Assembly (NCBI GenBank): GCA_015494385.1
Contig: WGBJ01000338.1
Location: 1 to 6,124, forward strand
Origin: Marinosulfonomonas sp.
Lineage (GTDB): Bacteria; Pseudomonadota; Alphaproteobacteria; Rhodobacterales; Rhodobacteraceae
Reading direction: 5' to 3'
DNA: 6,124 nt
A program made the translations under genes and the position numbers. How positions within the stretch are numbered: the first letter of the stretch is position 1; every line of letters begins with the position of its first letter. The notes under the pieces were generated by a model. It was not told the DNA's origin. It searched no databases and saw only the letters and a list, made by a program, of their open reading frames with translations. This document shows positions 1-4,860 of the stretch, piece after piece.

Positions 1-189
1 GCCATGTTGAGAGAGCCGGAAGCCGATACAGGTAAGCCAAGAAAAAACGTGGTTGGCGCATATTTTTCCGCTCCGTTACGCCCCTCAAAACCCGAGCGGA
101 GCGAAACGATCAATATTCCGGATGAATATTTCGAGAACTTGGATGCCGCACTTGCAAGTAAACGCCTGCAAGGCGGAAAACCGGCATGA
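1..189 (+). CDS. 3' end of an upstream gene, probably MuA-type transposase (partial)
   Basis: The frame is open from base 1 to the TGA at 187-189, so the ATG at 4-6 is probably internal to a longer gene. The visible 62 residues are polar and basic at first (KPRKN), then proline-rich, and end in a helical acidic/alanine stretch (DEYFENLDAALASKRL). No catalytic DDE residue can be seen in this fragment. The assignment rests on context: in Mu-like phages the transposase gene A lies immediately upstream of B, and the C-terminal tail of MuA is the part that contacts MuB. It could instead be a small independent ORF beginning at position 4. No ribosome-binding site can be judged because the window starts there. 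Confidence 0.45.
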   Translation, partial: AMLREPEADTGKPRKNVVGAYFSAPLRPSKPERSETINIPDEYFENLDAALASKRLQGGKPA

Positions 190-221
190 GGAACGTTACC
201 GCGTTCCCCATGCCATTCAAC

Positions 222-236
222 GAGGGCAAAGCCCTC
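222..236 (+). other. Small hairpin between the upstream gene and the MuB-like gene
   Basis: GAGGGC and GCCCTC form a perfect 6-bp stem with an AAA loop, followed by CTTCAAT rather than a clean U tract. A second small stem, GGAACG/CGTTCC (190-195/202-207), lies just upstream. They may affect readthrough or mRNA stability between the probable transposase and ATPase genes. Evidence for a true terminator is weak. Confidence 0.3.
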
Positions 237-256
237 TTCAATGAACGAGGTTAGAT

Positions 257-1036
257 ATGGCACAACATTTACGAATTGCCAATACTGGGGTTGTCCACCG
301 GCAGGTTGGCGACTGGGCAGAAACAGAAACGGCGCAGGATATAAGGCGTTCCCTTGAAATGGTCTGGACCACTGATCGGCCATCTATGACAATGATTGCT
401 GGCGGGCCGGGGATTGGTAAGACAACAGCAATTCGCCATTTTTGCGACAGCTTGGGGCATGACGCCATTTATATCCAAGCGGCTCGGGGCGAGGGCACTG
501 CGTGGAATTTTGCCCACGCACTGGCAAATCTGTGGGGGCATTTCAGACCCACTTTCAATTGCTTGTCCGAAGCGAGAGATAAGATAGCGCAAATTATCGG
601 GGGGTCGAGTGTTCTTGTTGTCGATGAGGCCCAGTATCTGCACCAGCGCAATGGGAAGACTGGACAGACAGGTGAGGCTTTTGAGTGGGTGCGGGCGGCG
701 GCTGATACAGCCGGTTTCGATGTGGTGTTTTGCGGGGACTTGAACCTGCCCAATGCCATTAATGCAATGCCTCAATTACGAAGCCGCATGATGCGGCCGG
801 TTGTGATCAAGCAAGTTAGCAAAGCCGATGTCGCTGCTATTGTTGAAGGCACGCCATTTGCAACCCGAAAGGCGATTGATGTGCTCTTTCTTGTTGCAAA
901 ACTGCACGGTGGTCTTCGCAATGTTGAAAACGTAATCCGTCTGGCATCCTTATTTGCTGGGAACGGGTATCCCGGAATTGAGCATCTTACAGCCGCGATT
1001 GAGGATATGAAACTGTCCCCGAAAGGAGGCATGTAA
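257..1036 (+). CDS. MuB-like AAA+ ATPase, transposition target-DNA activator
   Basis: This 259-residue P-loop ATPase has Walker A GGPGIGKT at residues 49-56 and Walker B VLVVDEAQ at 119-126. A sensor-1-like segment, VVFCGDLN, lies at 156-163, and a basic QLRSRMMRP at 173-181 could hold the arginine finger. A helical C-terminal region follows. This layout matches MuB and related transposition ATPases, which bind target DNA in an ATP-dependent way, deliver it to the transposase and give target immunity. Mu MuB is somewhat longer (about 312 residues), with an N-terminal HTH extension that looks shortened here. The ATG at 257 follows a GAGG at 247-250. The stop codon overlaps the next start by one base (TAATG), so translation is probably coupled. 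Its position after a probable transposase gene and before gemA agrees with Mu gene B. Confidence 0.88.
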   Translation: MAQHLRIANTGVVHRQVGDWAETETAQDIRRSLEMVWTTDRPSMTMIAGGPGIGKTTAIRHFCDSLGHDAIYIQAARGEGTAWNFAHALANLWGHFRPTFNCLSEARDKIAQIIGGSSVLVVDEAQYLHQRNGKTGQTGEAFEWVRAAADTAGFDVVFCGDLNLPNAINAMPQLRSRMMRPVVIKQVSKADVAAIVEGTPFATRKAIDVLFLVAKLHGGLRNVENVIRLASLFAGNGYPGIEHLTAAIEDMKLSPKGGM

Positions 1037-1284
1037 TGCGTGATTCTATCACAATAGAACGCGGTGATCTGCTTTTGCTTCAGGATCAGGCGCAAGAGGT
1101 CTCGCTGCTGCTGGCCTTGGCACATAGCACAGTTATGTGCTTGTCCCGGGCGGCGGAGCTGGGCGTGTCGAAGGACTTGCCAGCGGCGCTTGAGTTGCTC
1201 GGAAGGGCGCTTGCTGGCGACGAGACAATTGATGCGGTTTCGCGCCGCCTTGGTGATCTTGCAAGCAAGGGAGCAATACAATGA
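1036..1284 (+). CDS. Small unknown protein of the early operon
   Basis: This 82-residue protein is not recognised. It looks almost entirely helical, with a hydrophobic leucine/alanine-rich centre (LLLLQDQAQEVSLLLALAH, residues 12-30) followed by an alanine/leucine-rich amphipathic half. No transmembrane segment, signal peptide or metal-binding motif is clear. The start is well supported: AAAGGAGG at 1022-1029 lies six bases before the ATG, and the ATG shares its A with the stop of the ATPase gene. The stop overlaps the next gene in an ATGA arrangement. In Mu the stretch between B and gemA carries a series of small semi-essential early genes, so a role in early control or host takeover is possible, but nothing in the sequence identifies it. 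Confidence 0.72.
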   Translation: MRDSITIERGDLLLLQDQAQEVSLLLALAHSTVMCLSRAAELGVSKDLPAALELLGRALAGDETIDAVSRRLGDLASKGAIQ

Positions 1285-1574
1285 ACACTCCCAATGCTAC
1301 CGTGCGTCTGGATTTGGATGCTGCTGATCATGCAGCCTATCAGCTTGCGACCGAGGAAGTGCCCTATTTGATGCACCACGCGGCACAAATATTCGAGTAT
1401 TTGGGCGTCTCCCAAAGTCTCGGGCATTTTGATGGAAGGCCGGAGGTGATTATTTCGCTTTGCGAACTGATCGGACGGGCGTTCAAGGATATTGCGGAAA
1501 ACGAAGGCGAGAAACTGGCTGAACTGGCCAGCAAACTACGCGATGCAAAGGAGGTGAACCATGCAGAACAGTAA
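1281..1574 (+). CDS. Small unknown acidic protein of the early operon
   Basis: This 97-residue protein is not recognised. It begins with a short polar segment (MNTPNATVRLDLDAADHAAY) and continues as mixed helices, ending in a charged helix (ENEGEKLAELASKLRDAKE, residues 74-92) that could form a coiled coil. It is rich in acidic residues and has one pair of neighbouring histidines (MHHAA). The ATG at 1281 overlaps the previous stop by four bases, and AAGGGAG at 1267-1273 serves as ribosome-binding site. Its 3' end overlaps the gemA-like gene by 14 bases and contains that gene's Shine-Dalgarno sequence. It has no resemblance that I can see to Mu Gam or Kil, so function is left open. Confidence 0.72.
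   Translation: MNTPNATVRLDLDAADHAAYQLATEEVPYLMHHAAQIFEYLGVSQSLGHFDGRPEVIISLCELIGRAFKDIAENEGEKLAELASKLRDAKEVNHAEQ
1547..1557 (+). promoter_or_regulatory. Near-perfect Shine-Dalgarno for the gemA-like gene
   Basis: AAAGGAGGTGA is almost fully complementary to the 3' end of 16S rRNA and is placed six bases (counted from GGAGG) before the ATG at 1561. It lies inside the coding sequence of the preceding gene. It settles the start of the gemA-like gene and suggests that this is a highly translated member of the operon. Confidence 0.85.
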
Positions 1575-1986
1575 GCCAATCAACCGCAAGCAAAACACCC
1601 TGTTGTGGGTCGCCAAATCCAAACTGGAGTTGTCCGAGGCAGAATTCCGTTCCGCATTGGCACAAATCGCCGGTGTCAGCAGCACCAAGGAACTTGATGT
1701 TCCCGGGTTCGAGGCCATGATGGGGTTTTTCGAATATCTTGGATTTGCTCCATTAACGGCCAAAGGGCAGAATTACGGGCCGCGTGACGGTATGGCCAGC
1801 TTTGCCCAGATCGAATTGATCCGCAATCTCTGGCTGGAGTATACCGGCGGGCGCTCGGATGAGGCCGGTTTGAACAAATGGCTTGAAAACAAGTGGAAGG
1901 TTTCAAGTTTGAGATTCGCCACAAAATCCAAAGCCCAACGGATTATCACGGCATTGAAAGCGATGAAGGCACGGCAAGCGGCTTGA
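1561..1986 (+). CDS. GemA/gp16-family (DUF1018) early regulatory protein
   Basis: This 141-residue protein matches the Mu gp16 (GemA) family in length and pattern. The N-terminal part has the family's KQNTLLWVAKSKLELSEAEF helix and the AQIAGVSSTKEL segment (residues 34-45). The centre carries GPRDGMASFAQIELIRNLW (73-91), and the C-terminus a basic helical block with SKAQRIITALKAM (123-135). In Mu, GemA is encoded late in the early transcript, directly before mor, and is reported to modulate host gene expression and DNA supercoiling; the biochemical role is poorly defined. Here it closes the early operon, with a strong Shine-Dalgarno inside the previous gene. A strong intrinsic terminator begins 24 bases after its stop. 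In this element the next plus-strand gene is a capsid gene, not mor. Confidence 0.87.
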   Translation: MQNSKPINRKQNTLLWVAKSKLELSEAEFRSALAQIAGVSSTKELDVPGFEAMMGFFEYLGFAPLTAKGQNYGPRDGMASFAQIELIRNLWLEYTGGRSDEAGLNKWLENKWKVSSLRFATKSKAQRIITALKAMKARQAA

Positions 1987-2009
1987 CGCCAACCCATTGC
2001 AATATACGG

Positions 2010-2043
2010 GGCGGCGCAATCAGATTGCGCCGCCTTGTGTTTT
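2010..2043 (+). terminator. Intrinsic terminator of the early operon
   Basis: A perfect 11-bp GC-rich stem (GGCGGCGCAAT at 2010-2020 and ATTGCGCCGCC at 2024-2034) with a CAG loop is followed by TTGTGTTTT. It starts 24 bases after the gemA-like stop, so it should end the 257-1986 transcript. The downstream capsid genes would then need their own promoter or antitermination. Confidence 0.88.
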
Positions 2044-2292
2044 GCGCTGATAGGAAAACCGCCTGACAGGCCGCAGGAGCGCCGAAACCCTTCTGGCTGG
2101 CACCTCGGGGCGGAAACGAAGCAACAGGGTATTTAATAGGTGTTTAACGGCGCTCTGACGCGCGATTTCGGCGAATAATTTTGCAAACCATTTGACTTTA
2201 ACGGCCAGAGCGGCAATTTTCGCACAGGAATGGCCGCAGGATTTGGCGCATTCTTTTCCAGACATCACACTACCGAAAACATGGTTTTCCAC
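2020..2292 (-). CDS. Doubtful minus-strand small ORF, cysteine- and lysine-rich
   Basis: This ORF could encode 90 residues from a GTG at 2292 or 81 residues from an ATG at 2265. It is not recognised. Near its start it has three cysteines spaced four apart (CAKSCGHSC), then a basic, hydrophobic helix (KIAALAVKVKWFAKLFAEIA). The C-terminal third is arginine-rich and less convincing, and its stop lies in the loop of the early-operon terminator. In favour, the codons over the first 50 residues look like those of the element and the rest of the interval lacks genes. Against, the ribosome-binding site is weak (an AAGG before the GTG, GGTAG before the ATG) and its strand is opposite to all other element genes. 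Confidence 0.3.
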   Translation of the reverse strand: MENHVFGSVMSGKECAKSCGHSCAKIAALAVKVKWFAKLFAEIARQSAVKHLLNTLLLRFRPEVPARRVSALLRPVRRFSYQRKTQGGAI

Positions 2293-2379
2293 CCCGCAAA
2301 ACCTTGCGGCTTATTCGGATTTTCCCACTTTGATACGTTTCAACCCGAAATGTAACACAATTCGAGGAAGCCTCCGAAA
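2044..2379. other. Intergenic stretch before the capsid genes
   Basis: Apart from the doubtful minus-strand ORF, no plus-strand gene can be supported here. It holds a short perfect palindrome, GCCTG-A-CAGGC (2061-2071), and an inverted repeat CCGCAA-AACC-TTGCGG (2294-2309) that could be an operator or small hairpin. A weak promoter candidate and the gpT ribosome-binding site (GAGGAAG, 2364-2370) lie at its right edge. In Mu, many middle and late genes lie between gemA and T; none is recognisable here. Confidence 0.5.
2330..2358 (+). promoter_or_regulatory. Weak promoter candidate for the capsid cassette
   Basis: TTGATA (2330-2335) matches the -35 consensus at five of six bases. With a 17-base spacer it is followed by TAACAC (2353-2358), preceded by TG, which is a poor -10. 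It lies just upstream of the gpT ribosome-binding site and after a strong terminator, where a promoter is expected. In Mu-like phages late promoters depend on an activator and often lack a good -35, so the real site may differ. Confidence 0.25.
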
Positions 2380-3276
2380 ATGCTTATTAATGGAAATGCA
2401 CTGGACTTGGTGTTCAAGGGTTTCAAGACAGTTTACACTGACGCCTTCATGAATGCTCCGGTGCACTGGGACAAGATTGCAATGACTGTGCCCAGTGCCA
2501 GCCGTGATGAAACCTATGGCTGGCTTGGCAATTTCCCACAGTTGCGGGAATGGATCGGACCGCGCCATGTTCACAATCTGAAAGCGCACAGTTTCAAAAT
2601 TACCAACCGCAAATTCGAAAGCACGATTTCAATTGAGCGCGATGATTTGAGTGATGACCGTTTGGGCGTGTTCAAACCGGCAATTTCGGAAATGGGGCAT
2701 CTTGCCCGCCAACACCCGGAAGAACTGATCTTTGGCTTGCTGGCATCCGGTTTTGCGACTACCTGTTTTGACGGGCAATACTTCTTTGATGCTGATCACC
2801 CGCAAACTGATTCTGACGGGAATAAGATTGTAGTCAGCAATGTTCAGGCAGGAAGCGGTCCGGGTTGGTATCTGTTGGATACATCTCGTGCGGTGCGCCC
2901 GATTGTCTGGCAGGAACGTGAGGCTTATGACTTTCAGGCCAAAACCAGCCCCACCGATGATAACGTATTCATGAATGACAAATATCTTTACGGGGTGCGG
3001 GCGCGGGTGAATGCAGGTTTCGGCCTTTGGCAGCTTGCCTTTGGCAGCAAGGCGGCATTGACACCGGCAAACTACGCCTTGGCCCGTGCAGCAATGATGG
3101 ACTTCCGCAGCGATGGCGGGCGTATTCTCGGGATCAACCCGACAACCCTTGTCGTGCCGCCTGCTCTGGAAGATGCTGCACTTCATGTGGTTAACACCGA
3201 ATTGACAGACACGGGCGGCTCAAACCCCTGGAAGGGCACTGCCAACCTGATTGTCAGCCCGTTTGTGTCGGGTTAG
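2380..3276 (+). CDS. Mu gpT-like major head (capsid) protein
   Basis: This 298-residue protein is essentially full length against Mu gpT (about 305 residues), the subunit that builds the icosahedral shell. Family hallmarks are visible in order: TYGWLGNFPQLREWIG (45-60), SIERDDLSDDRLGVF (84-98), ELIFGLLASGF (115-125), DGQYFFDADHP (131-141), YLLDTSRAVRPIVWQER (164-180) and GINPTTLVVPPALE (251-264). The ATG at 2380 is preceded by GAGGAAG at 2364-2370. No frameshift or internal stop is present, so the gene looks functional. It is followed after four bases by the gpI-like protease gene. In Mu and most relatives gpI lies upstream of gpT, so this order is reversed. The portal and head-morphogenesis genes that usually precede these are missing. 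Confidence 0.95.
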   Translation: MLINGNALDLVFKGFKTVYTDAFMNAPVHWDKIAMTVPSASRDETYGWLGNFPQLREWIGPRHVHNLKAHSFKITNRKFESTISIERDDLSDDRLGVFKPAISEMGHLARQHPEELIFGLLASGFATTCFDGQYFFDADHPQTDSDGNKIVVSNVQAGSGPGWYLLDTSRAVRPIVWQEREAYDFQAKTSPTDDNVFMNDKYLYGVRARVNAGFGLWQLAFGSKAALTPANYALARAAMMDFRSDGGRILGINPTTLVVPPALEDAALHVVNTELTDTGGSNPWKGTANLIVSPFVSG

Positions 3277-3280
3277 GAAC

Positions 3281-4225
3281 ATGTCGGAAATTGAAACAGC
3301 AATCTGTGATCTGGAACTGCCACAGGACAAAAGCGCTCCTGTGGCCCCGGAATGGGTGCATCTTTTCCCCAATGGGGTGATGAAAGGGCGGGATGGACGG
3401 GTGTTCAACCTTGCTGACCCCCATGCCATCGTGCGCGAATTCAATGCCGGTGGTGTTGATCTACCGGTCGATTATGAGCACCAGAACGACAAACAGGCTT
3501 CCTTGCCCGCCGGTCCGGTTCCGGCAGCGGGCTGGATCAAGGAACTGGAGGTTCGCGATGACGGCCTCTGGGGGCGTGTGGAGTGGACAGCACAGGCCAG
3601 TCAATTGCTGGAAAGCAAGGCTTACCGTTATATCAGCCCGTCTTTTCTGTATCTGAAACCGGGTAAGGTGATTTCCAAGCTGAAAGGCGCAGGCCTTGTC
3701 CACCGTCCCAACCTTCACCTTACCGCTCTTGCCAGTCAGGAAGAAACCATGACCAATGACACCACATTCAAAACACGCCTTGCCACTCTGCTGAAACTGA
3801 AGCCGGACAGCAGCGACGAGGCCCTGCTTTCCGCGCTTGAAAAAATCATCGGGGGCAACAGCAAACCGGACCCCAAGAAATATGTGCCGATCGAAGCCCT
3901 GCAAGAGGCTTTGCTGGAGCGCAATACGGGCCACGCGGCCATGAACGAAGAGCGTGCTGCCGCCAAGGTCGATGAAGCATTGCAGGGCGGCTATATCAGT
4001 CCTGCAATGAAGGAATGGGCCACGGCGCTGTGTCAGCAGGACGAAGCGAGTTTTGACAGATTTATTGAGAAATCCACGCCACAGTTTGCACATTTGTTCA
4101 AACCCTCCGGCACCAGCGCCACCCCGCCCGAATTTGCACGAAAAGCGCCGGTGCACAGCAGCTCGGATCAGGCGCAGGCAGTATGTGATCAGCTTGGGCT
4201 TGAGCCGGACAGTTTGGAAGATTGA
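3281..4225 (+). CDS. Mu gpI-like prohead protease with C-terminal scaffold domain
   Basis: This 314-residue protein matches the Mu-like prophage I family. The N-terminal protease half contains APEWVHLFPNGVMKGRDGR (22-40), LPVDYEHQ (61-68), GPVPAAGWIKELEVRDDGLW (78-97), YRYISPSFLY (115-124) and NLHLTALAS (144-152). H67 and a serine in YISPS (S119 or S121) are probable catalytic residues, inferred from related phage proteases. The C-terminal half is charged and helical, as expected for a scaffold removed during capsid maturation. Mu I is longer (about 360 residues). I chose the ATG at 3281, with TAGGA at 3274-3278 and family similarity beginning soon after; a TTG at 3251 would add ten residues but lies inside gpT. 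It follows gpT by four bases, so the two are probably translated together. Confidence 0.93.
   Translation: MSEIETAICDLELPQDKSAPVAPEWVHLFPNGVMKGRDGRVFNLADPHAIVREFNAGGVDLPVDYEHQNDKQASLPAGPVPAAGWIKELEVRDDGLWGRVEWTAQASQLLESKAYRYISPSFLYLKPGKVISKLKGAGLVHRPNLHLTALASQEETMTNDTTFKTRLATLLKLKPDSSDEALLSALEKIIGGNSKPDPKKYVPIEALQEALLERNTGHAAMNEERAAAKVDEALQGGYISPAMKEWATALCQQDEASFDRFIEKSTPQFAHLFKPSGTSATPPEFARKAPVHSSSDQAQAVCDQLGLEPDSLED
3738..3743 (+). promoter_or_regulatory. Internal Shine-Dalgarno for a scaffold-only product
   Basis: AGGAAG lies five bases before an in-frame ATG at 3749 within the gpI-like gene, directly after the conserved end of the protease domain (NLHLTALAS). This is a better-spaced ribosome-binding site than the one for the full-length product. 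Confidence 0.65.
3749..4225 (+). CDS. gpZ-like capsid scaffold, internal-start product of the protease gene
   Basis: Translation from the in-frame ATG at 3749 would give 158 residues, identical to residues 157-314 of the protease/scaffold protein. It is helical and charged, with KTRLATLLKLKPDSSDEALL near the start, an alanine/glutamate-rich centre (MNEERAAAKVDEAL) and a short proline-rich linker near the end (SGTSATPPEF). In Mu the scaffold Z is made from an internal start in gene I in the same way, co-assembles with gpT and is degraded by gpI. The precise placement of ATG and Shine-Dalgarno just after the protease domain makes this likely here too. It is a nested product, not a separate gene. 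Confidence 0.65.
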   Translation: MTNDTTFKTRLATLLKLKPDSSDEALLSALEKIIGGNSKPDPKKYVPIEALQEALLERNTGHAAMNEERAAAKVDEALQGGYISPAMKEWATALCQQDEASFDRFIEKSTPQFAHLFKPSGTSATPPEFARKAPVHSSSDQAQAVCDQLGLEPDSLED

Positions 4226-4226
4226 T

Positions 4227-4251
4227 ATTTGGCCGTAGGCATCGGCCAAAT
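4227..4251 (+). terminator. Hairpin after the capsid cassette, weak terminator candidate
   Basis: ATTTGGCCG (4227-4235) and CGGCCAAAT (4243-4251) form a perfect 9-bp stem with a 7-base loop, starting one base after the protease stop. Only TTACAG follows, so there is no real U tract. It may stabilise the 3' end of the transcript or terminate weakly. Confidence 0.45.
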
Positions 4252-4292
4252 TACAGCCGCCGGGAAAGCAGAGTTCCGGTGGCACGAGGGGC

Positions 4293-4331
4293 GCACCCCG
4301 TTCCGTATCCAGTCCCGTCGGAACGGGGTGC
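4293..4331. repeat. Perfect 13-bp inverted repeat with 13-base loop
   Basis: GCACCCCGTTCCG (4293-4305) and CGGAACGGGGTGC (4319-4331) are exact reverse complements. The stem is very stable in RNA from either strand. No U tract follows on the plus strand. It lies in the non-coding interval between the protease gene and the Mor-like gene. It may be a transcription barrier, a protein-binding site or part of a structured RNA. Confidence 0.8.
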
Positions 4332-4358
4332 TGCCATCAACTCGATAAGGAGAGAGGG

Positions 4359-4440
4359 TGCTTTCAAAGGCCCCTCCATCTCTACGCCCGAAACGCTTTC
4401 AGGTTATGAGCCCGACGATCTGATGCTGCCTTTGAAAGCA
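4359..4440. repeat. Perfect 13-bp inverted repeat bounding an 82-bp segment
   Basis: TGCTTTCAAAGGC (4359-4371) and GCCTTTGAAAGCA (4428-4440) are exact reverse complements separated by 56 bases. A third partial copy, GCTTTCA (4395-4401), can also pair with TGAAAGC (4433-4439), giving a mutually exclusive stem. The segment ends 42 bases before the Mor-like start codon. No obvious target-site duplication flanks it, so a small inserted element is not favoured. Confidence 0.8.
4396..4420 (-). other. Initiator-tRNA-like anticodon arm in non-coding DNA
   Basis: Read on the minus strand, this 25-base segment agrees with the D-arm end, anticodon arm and start of the variable region of E. coli initiator tRNA at 22 of 25 bases, as I recall that sequence. 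It includes a 17-base exact match (4402-4418). The anticodon loop CTCATAA, with CAT anticodon, is intact and closed by TCGGG/CCTGA, with one G-U pair on the minus strand. No D arm, T arm or CCA end can be built around it, so it is not a tRNA gene. It sits inside the 82-bp inverted-repeat segment. It could be a relic of a tRNA gene, a mimic or chance. Confidence 0.5.
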
Positions 4441-4482
4441 ATGCGACCATAGGGTGAAAGGAAAAGAAGGTAAAGAGAGCCA

Positions 4483-4860
4483 GTGACTGAAACCAGCCTT
4501 GTTACGACACACCCCCGACCACCCGCCCAGATCGAACCCTATGTTGAGATTTTGGGGGTCGATTTGACGGTGGATTTCCTGTTGTCCTTTGGCGGGGCGG
4601 AACTCTACATTGGCAAGAACCCCGGAGATAAATCCAGACTTGTCCAACTGGTTGGGCTGGAACGGGCCAAAGCCTTGGGTGCAATTACGGAAAGGCTCCA
4701 GCGCCGGATTCCGCTACAAAAGCCGTGGACCGCGCGTTACTTGTCATGGAAAGGGCTGTCCGTTGCCGAAATTGCTCGCAGGTTGCACACCTCCGATGTG
4801 AGCATAAGAGATTGGTTAAGGTCGAATCCATCCGGAAATCGGGTAAGCGACGATGATTGA
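4483..4860 (+). CDS. Mor-like helix-turn-helix transcription regulator
   Basis: This 125-residue protein resembles the Mor/C group of Mu middle and late activators. A central dimerisation-like part has the FGGAELYIGKN motif (36-46; compare LGGGQVYIP in Mor). A C-terminal HTH follows, GLSVAEIARRLHTSDVSIRD (91-110), ending in WLR. In Mu, Mor binds as a dimer to the middle promoter and recruits RNA polymerase. Here the protein may activate the capsid cassette or regulate its own operon; that is inference. Translation starts at a GTG (4483), with AAAGAGAG at 4472-4479 and GAAGG at 4466-4470 upstream. It overlaps the next gene by eight bases. In Mu, mor follows gemA directly, but here the capsid genes lie between. 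A generic HTH protein of another family remains possible. Confidence 0.6.
   Translation: MTETSLVTTHPRPPAQIEPYVEILGVDLTVDFLLSFGGAELYIGKNPGDKSRLVQLVGLERAKALGAITERLQRRIPLQKPWTARYLSWKGLSVAEIARRLHTSDVSIRDWLRSNPSGNRVSDDD

Noticed and set aside
1943..1949. TTATCAC, matching the complement of part of the right-end repeats
   Set aside because: Only seven bases match and it lies within the gemA-like coding sequence; such a match is expected by chance.
2336..2342. CGTTTCA, resembling the first half of the Mu transposase-site consensus
   Set aside because: The second half of the consensus does not fit and there is no neighbouring repeat. It also differs from the repeats at the presumed right end, so it is probably chance.
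2192..2452. Plus-strand ORF (86 codons) running into gpT
   Set aside because: It overlaps the start of the certain gpT gene in another frame, has no recognisable motif and no ribosome-binding site worth noting.
3251..3280. TTG start at 3251 for the protease gene
   Set aside because: It would lie inside gpT, lacks a good ribosome-binding site and adds ten residues (MSARLCRVRN) unlike the family. The ATG at 3281 fits better.
3461..4285. Minus-strand ORF (274 codons) opposite the protease gene
   Set aside because: Antisense to a gene with strong family motifs; no recognisable protein pattern and no convincing start site.
4359..4440. 82-bp inverted-repeat segment as a complete tRNA gene or a MITE
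   Set aside because: No T arm, D arm or CCA end can be drawn on the minus strand, and no flanking target duplication is visible, so neither reading is supported.
4222..4452. Plus-strand ORF after the protease gene (76 codons)
   Set aside because: It needs a TTG start inside the protease stop region, has no ribosome-binding site, and most of it consists of arms and loops of inverted repeats. The peptide resembles nothing known to me.
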